Origin: Deinococcus sp.
GTDB taxonomy: Bacteria > Deinococcota > Deinococci > Deinococcales > Deinococcaceae
Assembly: GCA_030524065.1 (NCBI GenBank)
Contig: JAUNHF010000131.1
Span: forward strand, 1 to 5,429
DNA length: 5,429 bases
Direction of reading: 5' to 3'
Part shown: positions 1 to 5,142 of the stretch, piece after piece
How the letters are laid out: each line of letters opens with the position of its first letter
Position numbering within the stretch: position 1 is the stretch's first letter
Position numbers and translations under genes: made by a program
The notes under the pieces: generated by a model
What the model saw: the letters and a program-made list of their open reading frames with translations, nothing else
Database searches by the model: none
Told to the model about the DNA's origin: nothing

Positions 1-23
1 AGCGCCGGCCGACCACCAGCCTC

Positions 24-29
24 TAGACT
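24..29 (+). promoter_or_regulatory. -10-like hexamer TAGACT, probable leaderless promoter
   Basis: TAGACT fits the TANNNT -10 pattern and ends 6 nt before the ATG at 36, so transcription would begin at or next to the start codon and give a leaderless mRNA. No Shine-Dalgarno sequence lies upstream of that ATG. The 10-mer CTCTAGACTG here recurs exactly before the next gene (598-607). No convincing -35 element is visible, and the window leaves only 23 bases upstream. Confidence 0.55.
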
Positions 30-35
30 GACCAC

Positions 36-575
36 ATGACACAACCCCACCCCACGCAAGCAGAGGTACAGGCCCAGACCAGCCCAGAAGGCATCGGCCC
101 CGAGGAGTTCCGCTCTACCCTGGGCCGCTTCGCCAGCGGCGTCACCGTCATCACGGCGCGGGGACCAGACGGCGCTGTACACGGCATGACCGCCAGCGCC
201 TTTGTGTCGGTCAGTCTCAACCCACCGCTGATTCTGGTGTCGGTGGACAAGCGCGCCCGCATGCACGAGGTGCTGCTGTCAGAAAGCACGCAGCAGTTCG
301 GGGTCAACATCCTGGCGCACGACCAGACGCACCTCAGCAACCACTTTGCTGGCCGGCCCGGCCCCGAAGAAGCGGTGCCCTGGCGTGAGCAAGCAGGCTT
401 CCCGGTGCTGGGCGGCACGGTGGCTTGTATGGTGTGCCGCAAATATCAGGTGCTGGACGGCGGCGACCATACCCTGTTCCTGGGCCTGATCACCTGCACC
501 GAGCACTCGGATAAGGAGCCGCTGCTGTATTTCAAGGGCAGGTACAGAACGCTGGCAGGCGAACCTCAGAGCTGA
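36..575 (+). CDS. Flavin reductase-domain protein (FMN-binding split barrel)
   Basis: The 179-residue product matches the flavin reductase-like family (Flavin_Reduct, HpaC/NtaB type). These enzymes use NAD(P)H to reduce FMN or FAD, usually to supply reduced flavin to a separate monooxygenase in the cytoplasm. Family hallmarks are visible: GRFASGVTVIT (residues 30-40), GMTASAFVSVSLNPPLILVSV-type flavin-binding strand (50-70), FGVNILAHDQ followed by FAG (88-106), and GDHTLFLGLI (143-152). Residues 1-20 are a polar, probably disordered extension before the barrel. The length is normal for a stand-alone reductase. No partner monooxygenase is encoded nearby, so the physiological electron acceptor cannot be inferred; a flavoredoxin-like role is also possible. 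The ATG at 36 is chosen because a -10-like element sits directly upstream and the conserved domain begins soon after. The next gene has its own promoter, so this one is probably monocistronic at its 3' side. Confidence 0.9.
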   Translation: MTQPHPTQAEVQAQTSPEGIGPEEFRSTLGRFASGVTVITARGPDGAVHGMTASAFVSVSLNPPLILVSVDKRARMHEVLLSESTQQFGVNILAHDQTHLSNHFAGRPGPEEAVPWREQAGFPVLGGTVACMVCRKYQVLDGGDHTLFLGLITCTEHSDKEPLLYFKGRYRTLAGEPQS

Positions 576-600
576 GTCCCGCCCCGGGGCTGGCCTGCTC

Positions 601-606
601 TAGACT
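601..606 (+). promoter_or_regulatory. -10-like hexamer TAGACT, probable leaderless promoter
   Basis: TAGACT lies 7 nt before the ATG at 614, within a 38-nt gap after the flavin reductase stop codon. It sits in the same CTCTAGACTG 10-mer found before the first gene. There is no Shine-Dalgarno sequence between it and the ATG (the spacer is GTGCCCC), so a leaderless transcript starting at or beside the ATG is the simplest reading. No clear -35 box is seen. Confidence 0.55.
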
Positions 607-613
607 GTGCCCC

Positions 614-1348
614 ATGACCCGCCTCGCTGTAATGGCCGACTTGCACGCCAACCTGGAAGCCACGTTGGCCGTGCACGCCGACATTCAGCGGCGCGGCCTG
701 AGCGACATCTGGGTGCTGGGCGACCTGGTGGGCAAAGGGCCACGCCCGCAGGCGGTGGTGGACTGGGTACAGGCGCACGCGGGGCGCGTGATTCAGGGCA
801 ACTGGGACGCCCGCGTAGCCGGTGCCAGCCACCGCCCGCAGGACCTATGGCCGCGCTCGCGCCTGCGCCCGGCCGACCTGAAATACCTCGAAACCCTGCC
901 GTTTGGCATTGAGGAAACTTTTGGCGGGGTGTGCTGGCGTTTCGTGCATGCCAGCAGCCGGGGAGTATTTCACAAGCTGTACCCGCACTCCAGCCTGTCC
1001 GAGCAGCTGGACAACTTCGCCCCGCAGCCCGCCCTGGGCCTGATGGGTTACGCCGACGCACTGGTGTTCGGGGACATTCACGAAACGCTGCTGCTGGACG
1101 TGGAAGGCCGCCCCCTGCTGAACTGCGGCTCGGTGGGCAACCCCCTGGACAGCGTGCTGCCCAGCTACCTGATTCTGGATTTCAGCGCACCGGGCTACGC
1201 AGCCACCTTTGTGCGGGTGCCCTACGACCGGGCCGCCGAGGTCCGCGCCGCCGAGGAAAGCGGCATGCCGTTTGTGCGCGAGTACGTGGCCGAACTGATG
1301 ACCGGGGCCTACCAGAAGCGCAAGGCCAGGAATCTGGAAGAGGAGTAG
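614..1348 (+). CDS. Metallophosphoesterase, variant GNWD/GDIH subfamily
   Basis: The 244-residue product is a calcineurin-like metallophosphoesterase, a cytosolic two-metal hydrolase of phosphomono- or phosphodiesters. Motifs in order: D9-L-H11 (motif I); GDLVGKGPRP (36-45, motif II); GNWD (62-65) where most relatives have GNHD/E; VHAS with H112; GDIH (153-156) where most have GHxH; and NCGSVGNPLDS (170-180), the usual NxGSVG loop of YfcE/MJ0936-like proteins. The Trp for His and Asp for His changes look like fixed traits rather than decay, because the surrounding blocks are intact. From memory, a bacterial subfamily carries the same GKGP, GNWD and GDIH signatures, but I could not check this by search. 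The C-terminus (205-244) is charged and helical. The substrate is unknown. The gene has its own leaderless-type promoter and converges with the membrane protein gene downstream, 56 bases away. Confidence 0.88.
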   Translation: MTRLAVMADLHANLEATLAVHADIQRRGLSDIWVLGDLVGKGPRPQAVVDWVQAHAGRVIQGNWDARVAGASHRPQDLWPRSRLRPADLKYLETLPFGIEETFGGVCWRFVHASSRGVFHKLYPHSSLSEQLDNFAPQPALGLMGYADALVFGDIHETLLLDVEGRPLLNCGSVGNPLDSVLPSYLILDFSAPGYAATFVRVPYDRAAEVRAAEESGMPFVREYVAELMTGAYQKRKARNLEEE

Positions 1349-1360
1349 GCGGGCGGGCTT

Positions 1361-1398
1361 GGGGAGACTGGGGCATCTGGGGGAGACTGACGCATCCG
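1361..1398. repeat. Two-copy imperfect 19-bp tandem repeat
   Basis: GGGGAGACTGGGGCATCTG (1361-1379) is followed directly by GGGGAGACTGACGCATCCG (1380-1398); 16 of 19 positions agree. The repeat fills most of the 56-bp gap between the convergent phosphoesterase and membrane-protein genes. It is not palindromic and has no T-tract, so it does not look like a terminator. It may be a small remnant or a variable-number repeat. Confidence 0.7.
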
Positions 1399-1404
1399 GG
1401 CAGC

Positions 1405-2226
1405 CTAGGGCGCCGGCGCATCCAGCCGGCCTGCCAGCGTCCCCGGGTCAAACAGGGTGGCGCCCGGCCCGAAGCGGGCCACCGTGGCGCGGTGCAGCAG
1501 CCAAAACGCAATGCCCACCCCCAGCAGGCTGATGCCCATGCTGGGCAGCCGCATAATGGCGTTCACTTCGGCCACCTGGGCGTTGAACGCGTCGCTGCCG
1601 AACGCGGCCGTGACCCGCTGGTAGTTCACATACGAGTTAATCAGGCCGCTGACGATGTCCACCAGCGCAAAGACCACCGTGGCGTTGGCAATGGCGCGGT
1701 GAATGGCCGGGTCGCCCAGGGCGCGCTGCATCAGCGAGCGCTTTTCGGGGGGTTCACTGAGGCTGGCGGTGTCCATAAAAATGCGGAACAGTGGCAGCCG
1801 GGTGCCCGCGCTGATCAGGAAGGCCAGGCCCAGCAGGTACGAGCGTGCGCTGTCCTTGACCGCGTACCAGAAGCCGTCCACGTACCAGAAGGCCAGCGCC
1901 CCGCCGACCAGGGCGCCCACGCCGCCCAGCAGCGCCACTGGGCTGACGTTGCGGTTCTTGATGAGGTCCCAGGCCACGTACACCACGGGAATCAGGGCGG
2001 CGGCGAGGTAAGCGCGGATATTGCCCTGGGTGCCCCCGCCCAGCTGATCCGCCACCGAAAAGCCGCTGCCCAGCAGGTCGGGGCTTAGCACGGCAATCGG
2101 AATCAGCAGGGTAAAGATCAGGTCACGGATGGTCTGCGGCGCGGCGCCCTGGCCGGGCCTGCGGGGCGCGGCGGGCGGCTGAGACGGTGCCTGAGACGGC
2201 GAGGGCTGGGAGGAGGGCTGGGTCAT
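1405..2226 (-). CDS. Polytopic membrane protein, possibly VC0807 family
   Basis: The 273-residue product has a Ser/Pro/Gln-rich, probably disordered N-terminal tail (residues 2-30) and about six hydrophobic segments near 35-53, 72-89, 97-116, 128-143, 178-199 and 229-246. This suggests an inner-membrane protein. The charged loop at 157-172 (EPPEKRSLMQRAL) and the conserved-looking stretch around LFRIFMDTASLSEPPEKR point to the VC0807-type family, which is distantly compared with septation protein A (IspZ). I recall the resemblance but cannot verify it, and no biochemical function should be assigned. The ATG at 2226 is favoured because GAGGG (2237-2233 on the minus strand) sits 6 nt upstream of it. 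The gene is divergent from the UPF0316 gene and convergent with the phosphoesterase gene, so it is probably monocistronic. Its 3' side shows no T-tailed terminator. Confidence 0.8.
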   Translation of the reverse strand: MTQPSSQPSPSQAPSQPPAAPRRPGQGAAPQTIRDLIFTLLIPIAVLSPDLLGSGFSVADQLGGGTQGNIRAYLAAALIPVVYVAWDLIKNRNVSPVALLGGVGALVGGALAFWYVDGFWYAVKDSARSYLLGLAFLISAGTRLPLFRIFMDTASLSEPPEKRSLMQRALGDPAIHRAIANATVVFALVDIVSGLINSYVNYQRVTAAFGSDAFNAQVAEVNAIMRLPSMGISLLGVGIAFWLLHRATVARFGPGATLFDPGTLAGRLDAPAP

Positions 2227-2232
2227 GGTCGG

Positions 2233-2243
2233 CCCTCACTATG
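2233..2243 (-). promoter_or_regulatory. Shine-Dalgarno-like GAGGG overlapping a weak -10-like CATAGT
   Basis: On the minus strand GAGGG (2237-2233) lies 6 nt before the ATG at 2226 and would serve as a ribosome binding site. CATAGT (2243-2238) matches TATAAT at four of six positions. If it were the -10, transcription would start after the GAGGG, and the two readings exclude each other. I favour the ribosome-binding-site reading, which needs a promoter further upstream that I cannot pinpoint. Confidence 0.35.
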
Positions 2244-2295
2244 CCACGCGGGCCGGTGGCCGCCCGAAGCTGCTGGTGGGCGCGGCCCTGCCTTA

Positions 2296-2347
2296 GCTGT
2301 GTCTGGCCTCCCCTGTCCGGCCACCTTTGCCTGGCCCTGGACACAGC
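2296..2347. repeat. Long-spaced inverted repeat GCTGTGTC / GACACAGC
   Basis: GCTGTGTC (2296-2303) is a perfect 8-base inverted copy of GACACAGC (2340-2347). The arm centres are 44 bp apart, near four helical turns. A smaller inverted pair, GGCCA (2319-2323) and TGGCC (2332-2336), is nested inside. The right arm lies just upstream of the -10-like TAGCCT of the UPF0316 gene, where a -35 would sit, so the element could be an operator for a repressor acting on that gene or on both divergent genes. A regulatory role is inference. Confidence 0.4.
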
Positions 2348-2355
2348 CGCCGCGT

Positions 2356-2361
2356 TAGCCT
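2356..2361 (+). promoter_or_regulatory. -10-like hexamer TAGCCT, near-leaderless promoter
   Basis: TAGCCT fits TANNNT and ends 9 nt before the ATG at 2371. The predicted transcription start falls within a few bases of the ATG. A GGGAG (2364-2368) lies only 2 nt before the ATG, too close for normal Shine-Dalgarno function, which supports a leaderless or nearly leaderless start. Confidence 0.45.
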
Positions 2362-2370
2362 GCGGGAGCT

Positions 2371-2934
2371 ATGGACCTGACCCCTGCTCTGCTGCTCAAC
2401 GCCCTGATGATTTTCGGCCTGCGGATTCTGGATGTATCGCTGGGCACCCTGCGTATCGGCATGATCGTGCGCGGGCGGCGCAACGTGGCCGCCGTCCTCA
2501 GCTTTTTCGAGTCGCTGATCTGGCTGACCGCAGCGGCGCAGGTGCTGGGCAACCTGGAAAGCCCGGTGCAGTTTGTGGCCTACGCAGGCGGCTACGCGGC
2601 AGGCACACTGGTGGGCGCCTGGATCGAGCAGTGGCTGGCGGTGGGCAAGGTGGTGCTGCGCGCCTTTGTGCCGGTGTCGGCGCCCGACGTGGCCGGGGCG
2701 CTGCGCAGCGCCGGGTACTACGTCACGGCCCTCAACGGCTCGGGCCGTGACGGCGACGTGCGCATTCTGTTTAGCGTCATTCCGCGCCGGGCCTCGGGCA
2801 AAGTGCTGCGGCTGATTGAGGACATCTATCCCAAAGCCTTCGTGACCATTGAAGAGGTCAGCACCGCCGATCTGCAAGAAGCCTCGGTGCGCCAGGAGCG
2901 CATGGCGCGGCGCTTCCGCATGAACCGCAAGTGA
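2371..2934 (+). CDS. UPF0316 membrane protein (DUF5698 + DUF2179)
   Basis: The 187-residue product has the two-part layout of the UPF0316/YebE-type family. Its N-terminal membrane domain (about 1-92) has three hydrophobic segments near 6-25, 39-60 and 66-90, with the family signatures RILDVSLGTLR (18-28), SFFESLIW (44-51) and AYAGGYAAGTLVGAWIE (70-86). The soluble C-terminal DUF2179 domain (about 97-165) contains LRSAGYYVTALNGSGRDGDV and a later block ending AFVTIEEV (156-163). A basic tail follows (174-187, rich in Arg and Lys). Similar C-terminal domains occur in YitT-type membrane proteins. No enzymatic activity is known to me, and a transport or sensing role is only a guess. The length is typical. 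The ATG at 2371 is supported by the immediate start of the first membrane segment and by the -10-like element. The gene is divergent from the membrane-protein gene on its left. Confidence 0.88.
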   Translation: MDLTPALLLNALMIFGLRILDVSLGTLRIGMIVRGRRNVAAVLSFFESLIWLTAAAQVLGNLESPVQFVAYAGGYAAGTLVGAWIEQWLAVGKVVLRAFVPVSAPDVAGALRSAGYYVTALNGSGRDGDVRILFSVIPRRASGKVLRLIEDIYPKAFVTIEEVSTADLQEASVRQERMARRFRMNRK

Positions 2935-2942
2935 CCCAGGAG

Positions 2943-2999
2943 GCGGGGTGCCCAGAGCGAAGGCTGCCCGGCTGGCCCCGCACGAAACGTCTGCTTTTT
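2943..2999 (+). terminator. Possible imperfect terminator after the UPF0316 gene
   Basis: GCGGGG (2943-2948) pairs with CCCCGC (2976-2981). An inner CCAG (2952-2955) pairs with CTGG (2972-2975) after a 3-nt bulge. A T5 run (2995-2999) follows, but 13 nt after the stem, which is too far for a canonical Rho-independent terminator. It begins 8 nt after the stop codon, so position favours a 3'-end role; the structure is only moderately convincing. Confidence 0.35.
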
Positions 3000-3047
3000 C
3001 TCAATTTCCGCCTTCCCTTCTTTCACCCGGCTCCCTGGGGAGCGGCC

Positions 3048-3053
3048 TAGGCT
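3048..3053 (+). promoter_or_regulatory. -10-like hexamer TAGGCT for the EF-hand gene
   Basis: TAGGCT fits TANNNT and lies 30 nt before the ATG at 3084, so the transcript would carry a leader of about 24 nt with a strong Shine-Dalgarno sequence. Upstream at 2995-3024 is a pyrimidine- and T-rich stretch, the least GC-rich DNA in the window, which could help promoter activity. A TTCACC at 3022-3027 is a poor and badly spaced -35 candidate. Confidence 0.45.
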
Positions 3054-3070
3054 GGAAGCACTTCACCTCA

Positions 3071-3076
3071 AGGAGG
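3071..3076 (+). promoter_or_regulatory. Strong Shine-Dalgarno AGGAGG
   Basis: AGGAGG, within AAGGAGG (3070-3076), is separated by 7 nt from ATG 3084. It decides the start: the in-frame TTG at 3078 lies only 1 nt after this motif and cannot be the real start. It is the only consensus ribosome binding site in the window and predicts efficient translation. Confidence 0.85.
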
Positions 3077-3083
3077 ATTGACT

Positions 3084-3581
3084 ATGTTTGAAGACCTGAA
3101 ACGAGAACTGCACGAAAAAATGGCGTCCCTCAACTCCGCTGCCCAGAGTGGTATGGGCCAGGGCGGTATGGCTCAGGGCCAGGGTGGGCTGGACCCCCGC
3201 GACACCAACCGTGACGGTGTGGTCAGCGCCCAGGAAGCGGCCGCCTACGTGCGCGATTACCTGCAAAGCGCCAGCCCCCAGGAGCGCGAAGCCCTGATGA
3301 AGGATTACCTGGGCCAGCTGCCCGCCGAAGACCGCCGCCAGCTGGGCGACGCCATCGTGCGCAGCCCCAGCAATCCGGTGCAGCAGGTCAACGCCGACGA
3401 CGACCGTGACCTGATTGACGCCTACACCAAAGCCGCCCAGGCCCCCGACCAGAACGGCAAAAGCCCGCTGGAAGCCGCGTTCGCTGAGGGCGGCGCCCTG
3501 AGCAGCCCGCTGGCAAAAGCCGGCCTGGTGGGGCTGGCCGCCGTGATCGGCTCGTCCGTGCTGCAAGGTGGCCGCCGCTAA
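3084..3581 (+). CDS. Small single-EF-hand protein with hydrophobic C-terminus
   Basis: The 165-residue product is not one I can name. Its parts are: a charged amphipathic N-terminal helix (2-20); a Gly/Met/Gln linker with GMGQGG and GMAQGQGG (23-35); one EF-hand loop, D40-T-N42-R-D44-G45-V-V47-S48-A-Q-E51, with every canonical calcium-ligand position filled, followed by an Ala-rich exit helix; a charged helical middle (62-95); and a hydrophobic, Gly/Ala-rich segment (146-160) ending in GGRR. No signal peptide is visible. The lone EF-hand suggests Ca2+ binding, perhaps through dimerisation, and the C-terminus could insert into a membrane or pack as a glycine-zipper helix; both are inference. 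The strong ribosome binding site, own promoter-like element and clean terminator mark it as a monocistronic, probably well-expressed gene. Annotation as EF-hand domain-containing hypothetical protein is safest. Confidence 0.85.
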   Translation: MFEDLKRELHEKMASLNSAAQSGMGQGGMAQGQGGLDPRDTNRDGVVSAQEAAAYVRDYLQSASPQEREALMKDYLGQLPAEDRRQLGDAIVRSPSNPVQQVNADDDRDLIDAYTKAAQAPDQNGKSPLEAAFAEGGALSSPLAKAGLVGLAAVIGSSVLQGGRR

Positions 3582-3613
3582 GCTGAAGCGCTCAAGCAGG
3601 CCCCCTGGCCGAG

Positions 3614-3642
3614 CCCCGCACCCCCGGCGTGCGGGGTTTTTT
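3614..3642 (+). terminator. Rho-independent terminator of the EF-hand gene
   Basis: CCCCGCAC (3614-3621) and GTGCGGGG (3629-3636) form a perfect 8-bp GC-rich stem with a 7-nt loop, followed directly by six T residues (3637-3642). It begins 32 nt after the EF-hand stop codon and separates this gene from the M20 peptidase gene. Confidence 0.93.
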
Positions 3643-3679
3643 CGTGTGTCCAGCGGGCGGCTGCCCAGGAGCAGCGGGG

Positions 3680-3685
3680 TACACT
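3680..3685 (+). promoter_or_regulatory. -10-like hexamer TACACT for the M20 gene
   Basis: TACACT fits TANNNT and ends 10 nt before the ATG at 3696, so transcription would start within a few bases of the ATG. The AGGGAA at 3687-3692 is only 3 nt from the ATG, so it is a poorly spaced ribosome binding site. A near-leaderless start is therefore likely. It lies 37 nt past the T-run of the preceding terminator, so an independent promoter is needed here. Confidence 0.45.
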
Positions 3686-3695
3686 CAGGGAACAG

Positions 3696-4775
3696 ATGCC
3701 CCTTCAGTACCTTTCGCAAATTGCCCAGACCCCCGCACCCACCTTTCAGGAGGAGGCGCGCGCAGAACTGATGGCCCGTCTGTGGAGCGACCTGGGCTAC
3801 GCCCCCGAGCGCGACGAGGTGGGCAACGTGCTGGTGAGGATTGCGCCCGGCGGCAGCCCTTCTCCCGCCGAGGGGCGGCGGCCTCTGCTGCTGGCCTCGC
3901 ACCTGGACACCGTCTTTGGCCCGCAGACCAACGTGCAGGTGCGTACCCAGCCAGGCCGCTGGTTCGGGCCGGGGCTGGGCGACAACTCTTCCAGCCTGGC
4001 CGTGCTGACCGCCCTGCTGCGCGACCTGGACCCGGTAACCCTGAGCGCCCCGCTGTGGGTGGCCGCCAATGTGGGCGAAGAAGGGCTGGGGGACCTGCGC
4101 GGCGCCAAGCATCTGCTGGCCCAGCACGCGCACGAACTGGGCGCTTTTGTCGCTGTGGACGGATATCTGGGCTCGGTGGTCACGCAGGCGGTGGGCGTGC
4201 GGCGTTATCAGGCCCACTTCAGCGGGCCGGGGGGGCACTCCTGGGGCGAGGCGGTGCCCAGCGCCGTGCATGCCCTGGGCGTAGCAACCGCGGCCCTGTA
4301 CGCCCTGCCACTCCCCCGGCACCCGCGCACCACCCTGAATGTGGGCGTAATTTCGGGCGGCAGCTCGGTCAATTCCATCGCTGCGGCCGCTTCGCTGCTG
4401 CTGGACCTGCGCTCACTGGGCGCCGCAGAGCTGAACGACCTGGACCGGCGGGCGGTGGACGCCCTGCACGCGGCGGCGCAGCAGGTGGGTGTCGGCCTGG
4501 AGCTGGAGCGGGTGGGCGACCGGCCCGGCGGCCTGCTGAACACTGCCGAGCTGCTGCCGCTGGCCCAGTCAGCGGCGCGCACAGCGGGTCTGGAACTGCG
4601 CCCCGCCGCCAGCTCCACCGACGCGAATGCCGCCGCGCCTTACGGCCTGCCCGCCCTGACCGTGGGGGTGTACCGGGGCGGACACGCCCACCGCGAAGAC
4701 GAGTGGGTGGACCCCCGCAGCCACGCGCAGGGGCTGGCTTTCTTGCAGGGGCTGGTCGCAAACTACCAGCGCTGA
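3696..4775 (+). CDS. M20-family metallohydrolase (peptidase/deacylase)
   Basis: The 359-residue product is a complete M20-type zinc-dependent hydrolase, a family that cleaves peptides or N-acyl amino acids. Expected metal and catalytic residues are present: H69 and D71 in SHLDTVF; bridging D96 in GPGLGDN; catalytic E128 and metal-binding E129 in GEEGLGDLRG; D155 in AVDGYLG; and a late His (probably H332) in GGHAHREDEWVD. The lid or dimerisation domain (about 165-275) contains GGHSWG with H181, and RTTLNVGVISGGSSVNSIA follows (211-229). SSTDAN (306-311) is the usual motif before the last ligand. The GDN and HSWG signatures favour the peptidase T-like branch over LysK or ArgE deacylases, but the substrate is not determined. 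No signal peptide is seen, so it is presumably cytosolic. The length is normal. The gene converges with yraN, 28 bp away. Confidence 0.9.
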   Translation: MPLQYLSQIAQTPAPTFQEEARAELMARLWSDLGYAPERDEVGNVLVRIAPGGSPSPAEGRRPLLLASHLDTVFGPQTNVQVRTQPGRWFGPGLGDNSSSLAVLTALLRDLDPVTLSAPLWVAANVGEEGLGDLRGAKHLLAQHAHELGAFVAVDGYLGSVVTQAVGVRRYQAHFSGPGGHSWGEAVPSAVHALGVATAALYALPLPRHPRTTLNVGVISGGSSVNSIAAAASLLLDLRSLGAAELNDLDRRAVDALHAAAQQVGVGLELERVGDRPGGLLNTAELLPLAQSAARTAGLELRPAASSTDANAAAPYGLPALTVGVYRGGHAHREDEWVDPRSHAQGLAFLQGLVANYQR

Positions 4776-4808
4776 GGGCGGTGTGCGCCCTGCCCTGATC
4801 ACATCAGG
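4775..4808. terminator. Two small hairpins between convergent genes
   Basis: AGGGCG (4775-4780) pairs with CGCCCT (4786-4791) around a 5-nt loop. CCTGAT (4794-4799) pairs with ATCAGG (4803-4808) around a 3-nt loop. The first hairpin begins at the last base of the M20 stop codon and the second overlaps the yraN stop codon. There is no T-tract on either strand, so any bidirectional terminator role is tentative. Confidence 0.35.
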
Positions 4809-5142
4809 TCAGCGCAATGAGTTGCAGCGGCCCTGTCTGCACATCGCCGTCAATGGTAAGCACTTCCAGCCGGCACGGCAGGTCGTCGCGGCCCAGCTCC
4901 CGGGTCAGGTATTCCAGGGCGGCGCGGTGCATCAGTGCCAGCTTGCGTGGGGTCACGCTCTCGGCGGCGCTGCCGTAGCGGCGGCCACGGCGGTGGCGCA
5001 CCTCAGTAAAGACCAGAGTGCCGCCTTCCCGAGTCACCAGATCAATCTCGCCGCCAGGAATGCGGTAGTTGCGGGCCAGCACCTCGCGGCCCTGCGCCGC
5101 CAGAAAGCGGGCGGCCCGCTCCTCGGCGTCTGCTCCTTTCAC
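4804..5142 (-). CDS. yraN: YraN / UPF0102 nuclease-fold protein
   Basis: The 112-residue product matches the YraN (UPF0102) family, small proteins with a restriction-endonuclease/Holliday-junction-resolvase-like fold. The signatures run in order: [17 protein letters not shown] (2-18), [12 protein letters not shown] (25-36) with E32 and D34, and [20 protein letters not shown] (44-63) with E47 and R49. The family often has Lys at this last position (EVK), but EVR also occurs, including in E. coli YraN as I recall it. The C-terminal block RLEVLTID (91-98) replaces the more usual RFDVV-type strand. The biological role remains uncertain, and nuclease activity is inferred from the fold. The GTG start overlaps the upstream gene's TGA (GTGA, 5142-5139), and an AGGGA (5153-5149) lies 6 nt upstream, so it is translationally coupled and shares a promoter outside the window. 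Confidence 0.92.
   Translation of the reverse strand: MKGADAEERAARFLAAQGREVLARNYRIPGGEIDLVTREGGTLVFTEVRHRRGRRYGSAAESVTPRKLALMHRAALEYLTRELGRDDLPCRLEVLTIDGDVQTGPLQLIALT

Noticed and set aside
581..590. Palindrome GCCCCGGGGC after the flavin reductase gene as a terminator
   Set aside because: It has no loop and no T-tract, so it could not form a standard terminator hairpin; short GC palindromes are frequent in such DNA.
931..2088. A 385-codon plus-strand open frame spanning the phosphoesterase end and the membrane-protein gene
   Set aside because: It overlaps two genes with clear family or membrane-protein signatures and has an Arg/Gln/Ala/Gly-rich shadow composition with no motif.
3078..3080. 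TTG as the start of the EF-hand gene
   Set aside because: It sits 1 nt after the AGGAGG; the ATG at 3084 has ideal 7-nt spacing.
3063..4322. A 419-codon open frame on the minus strand opposite the EF-hand and M20 genes
   Set aside because: It runs antisense across two well-supported genes and a perfect terminator, its product is a low-complexity Gly/Gln/His/Ala-rich string with no recognisable domain, and long open frames are expected opposite GC-rich genes.
3629..4798. A 389-codon plus-strand open frame overlapping the M20 gene in another frame
   Set aside because: The product is an Arg/Gly/Ala/Pro-rich shadow, and the M20 frame contains every expected metal ligand in order.
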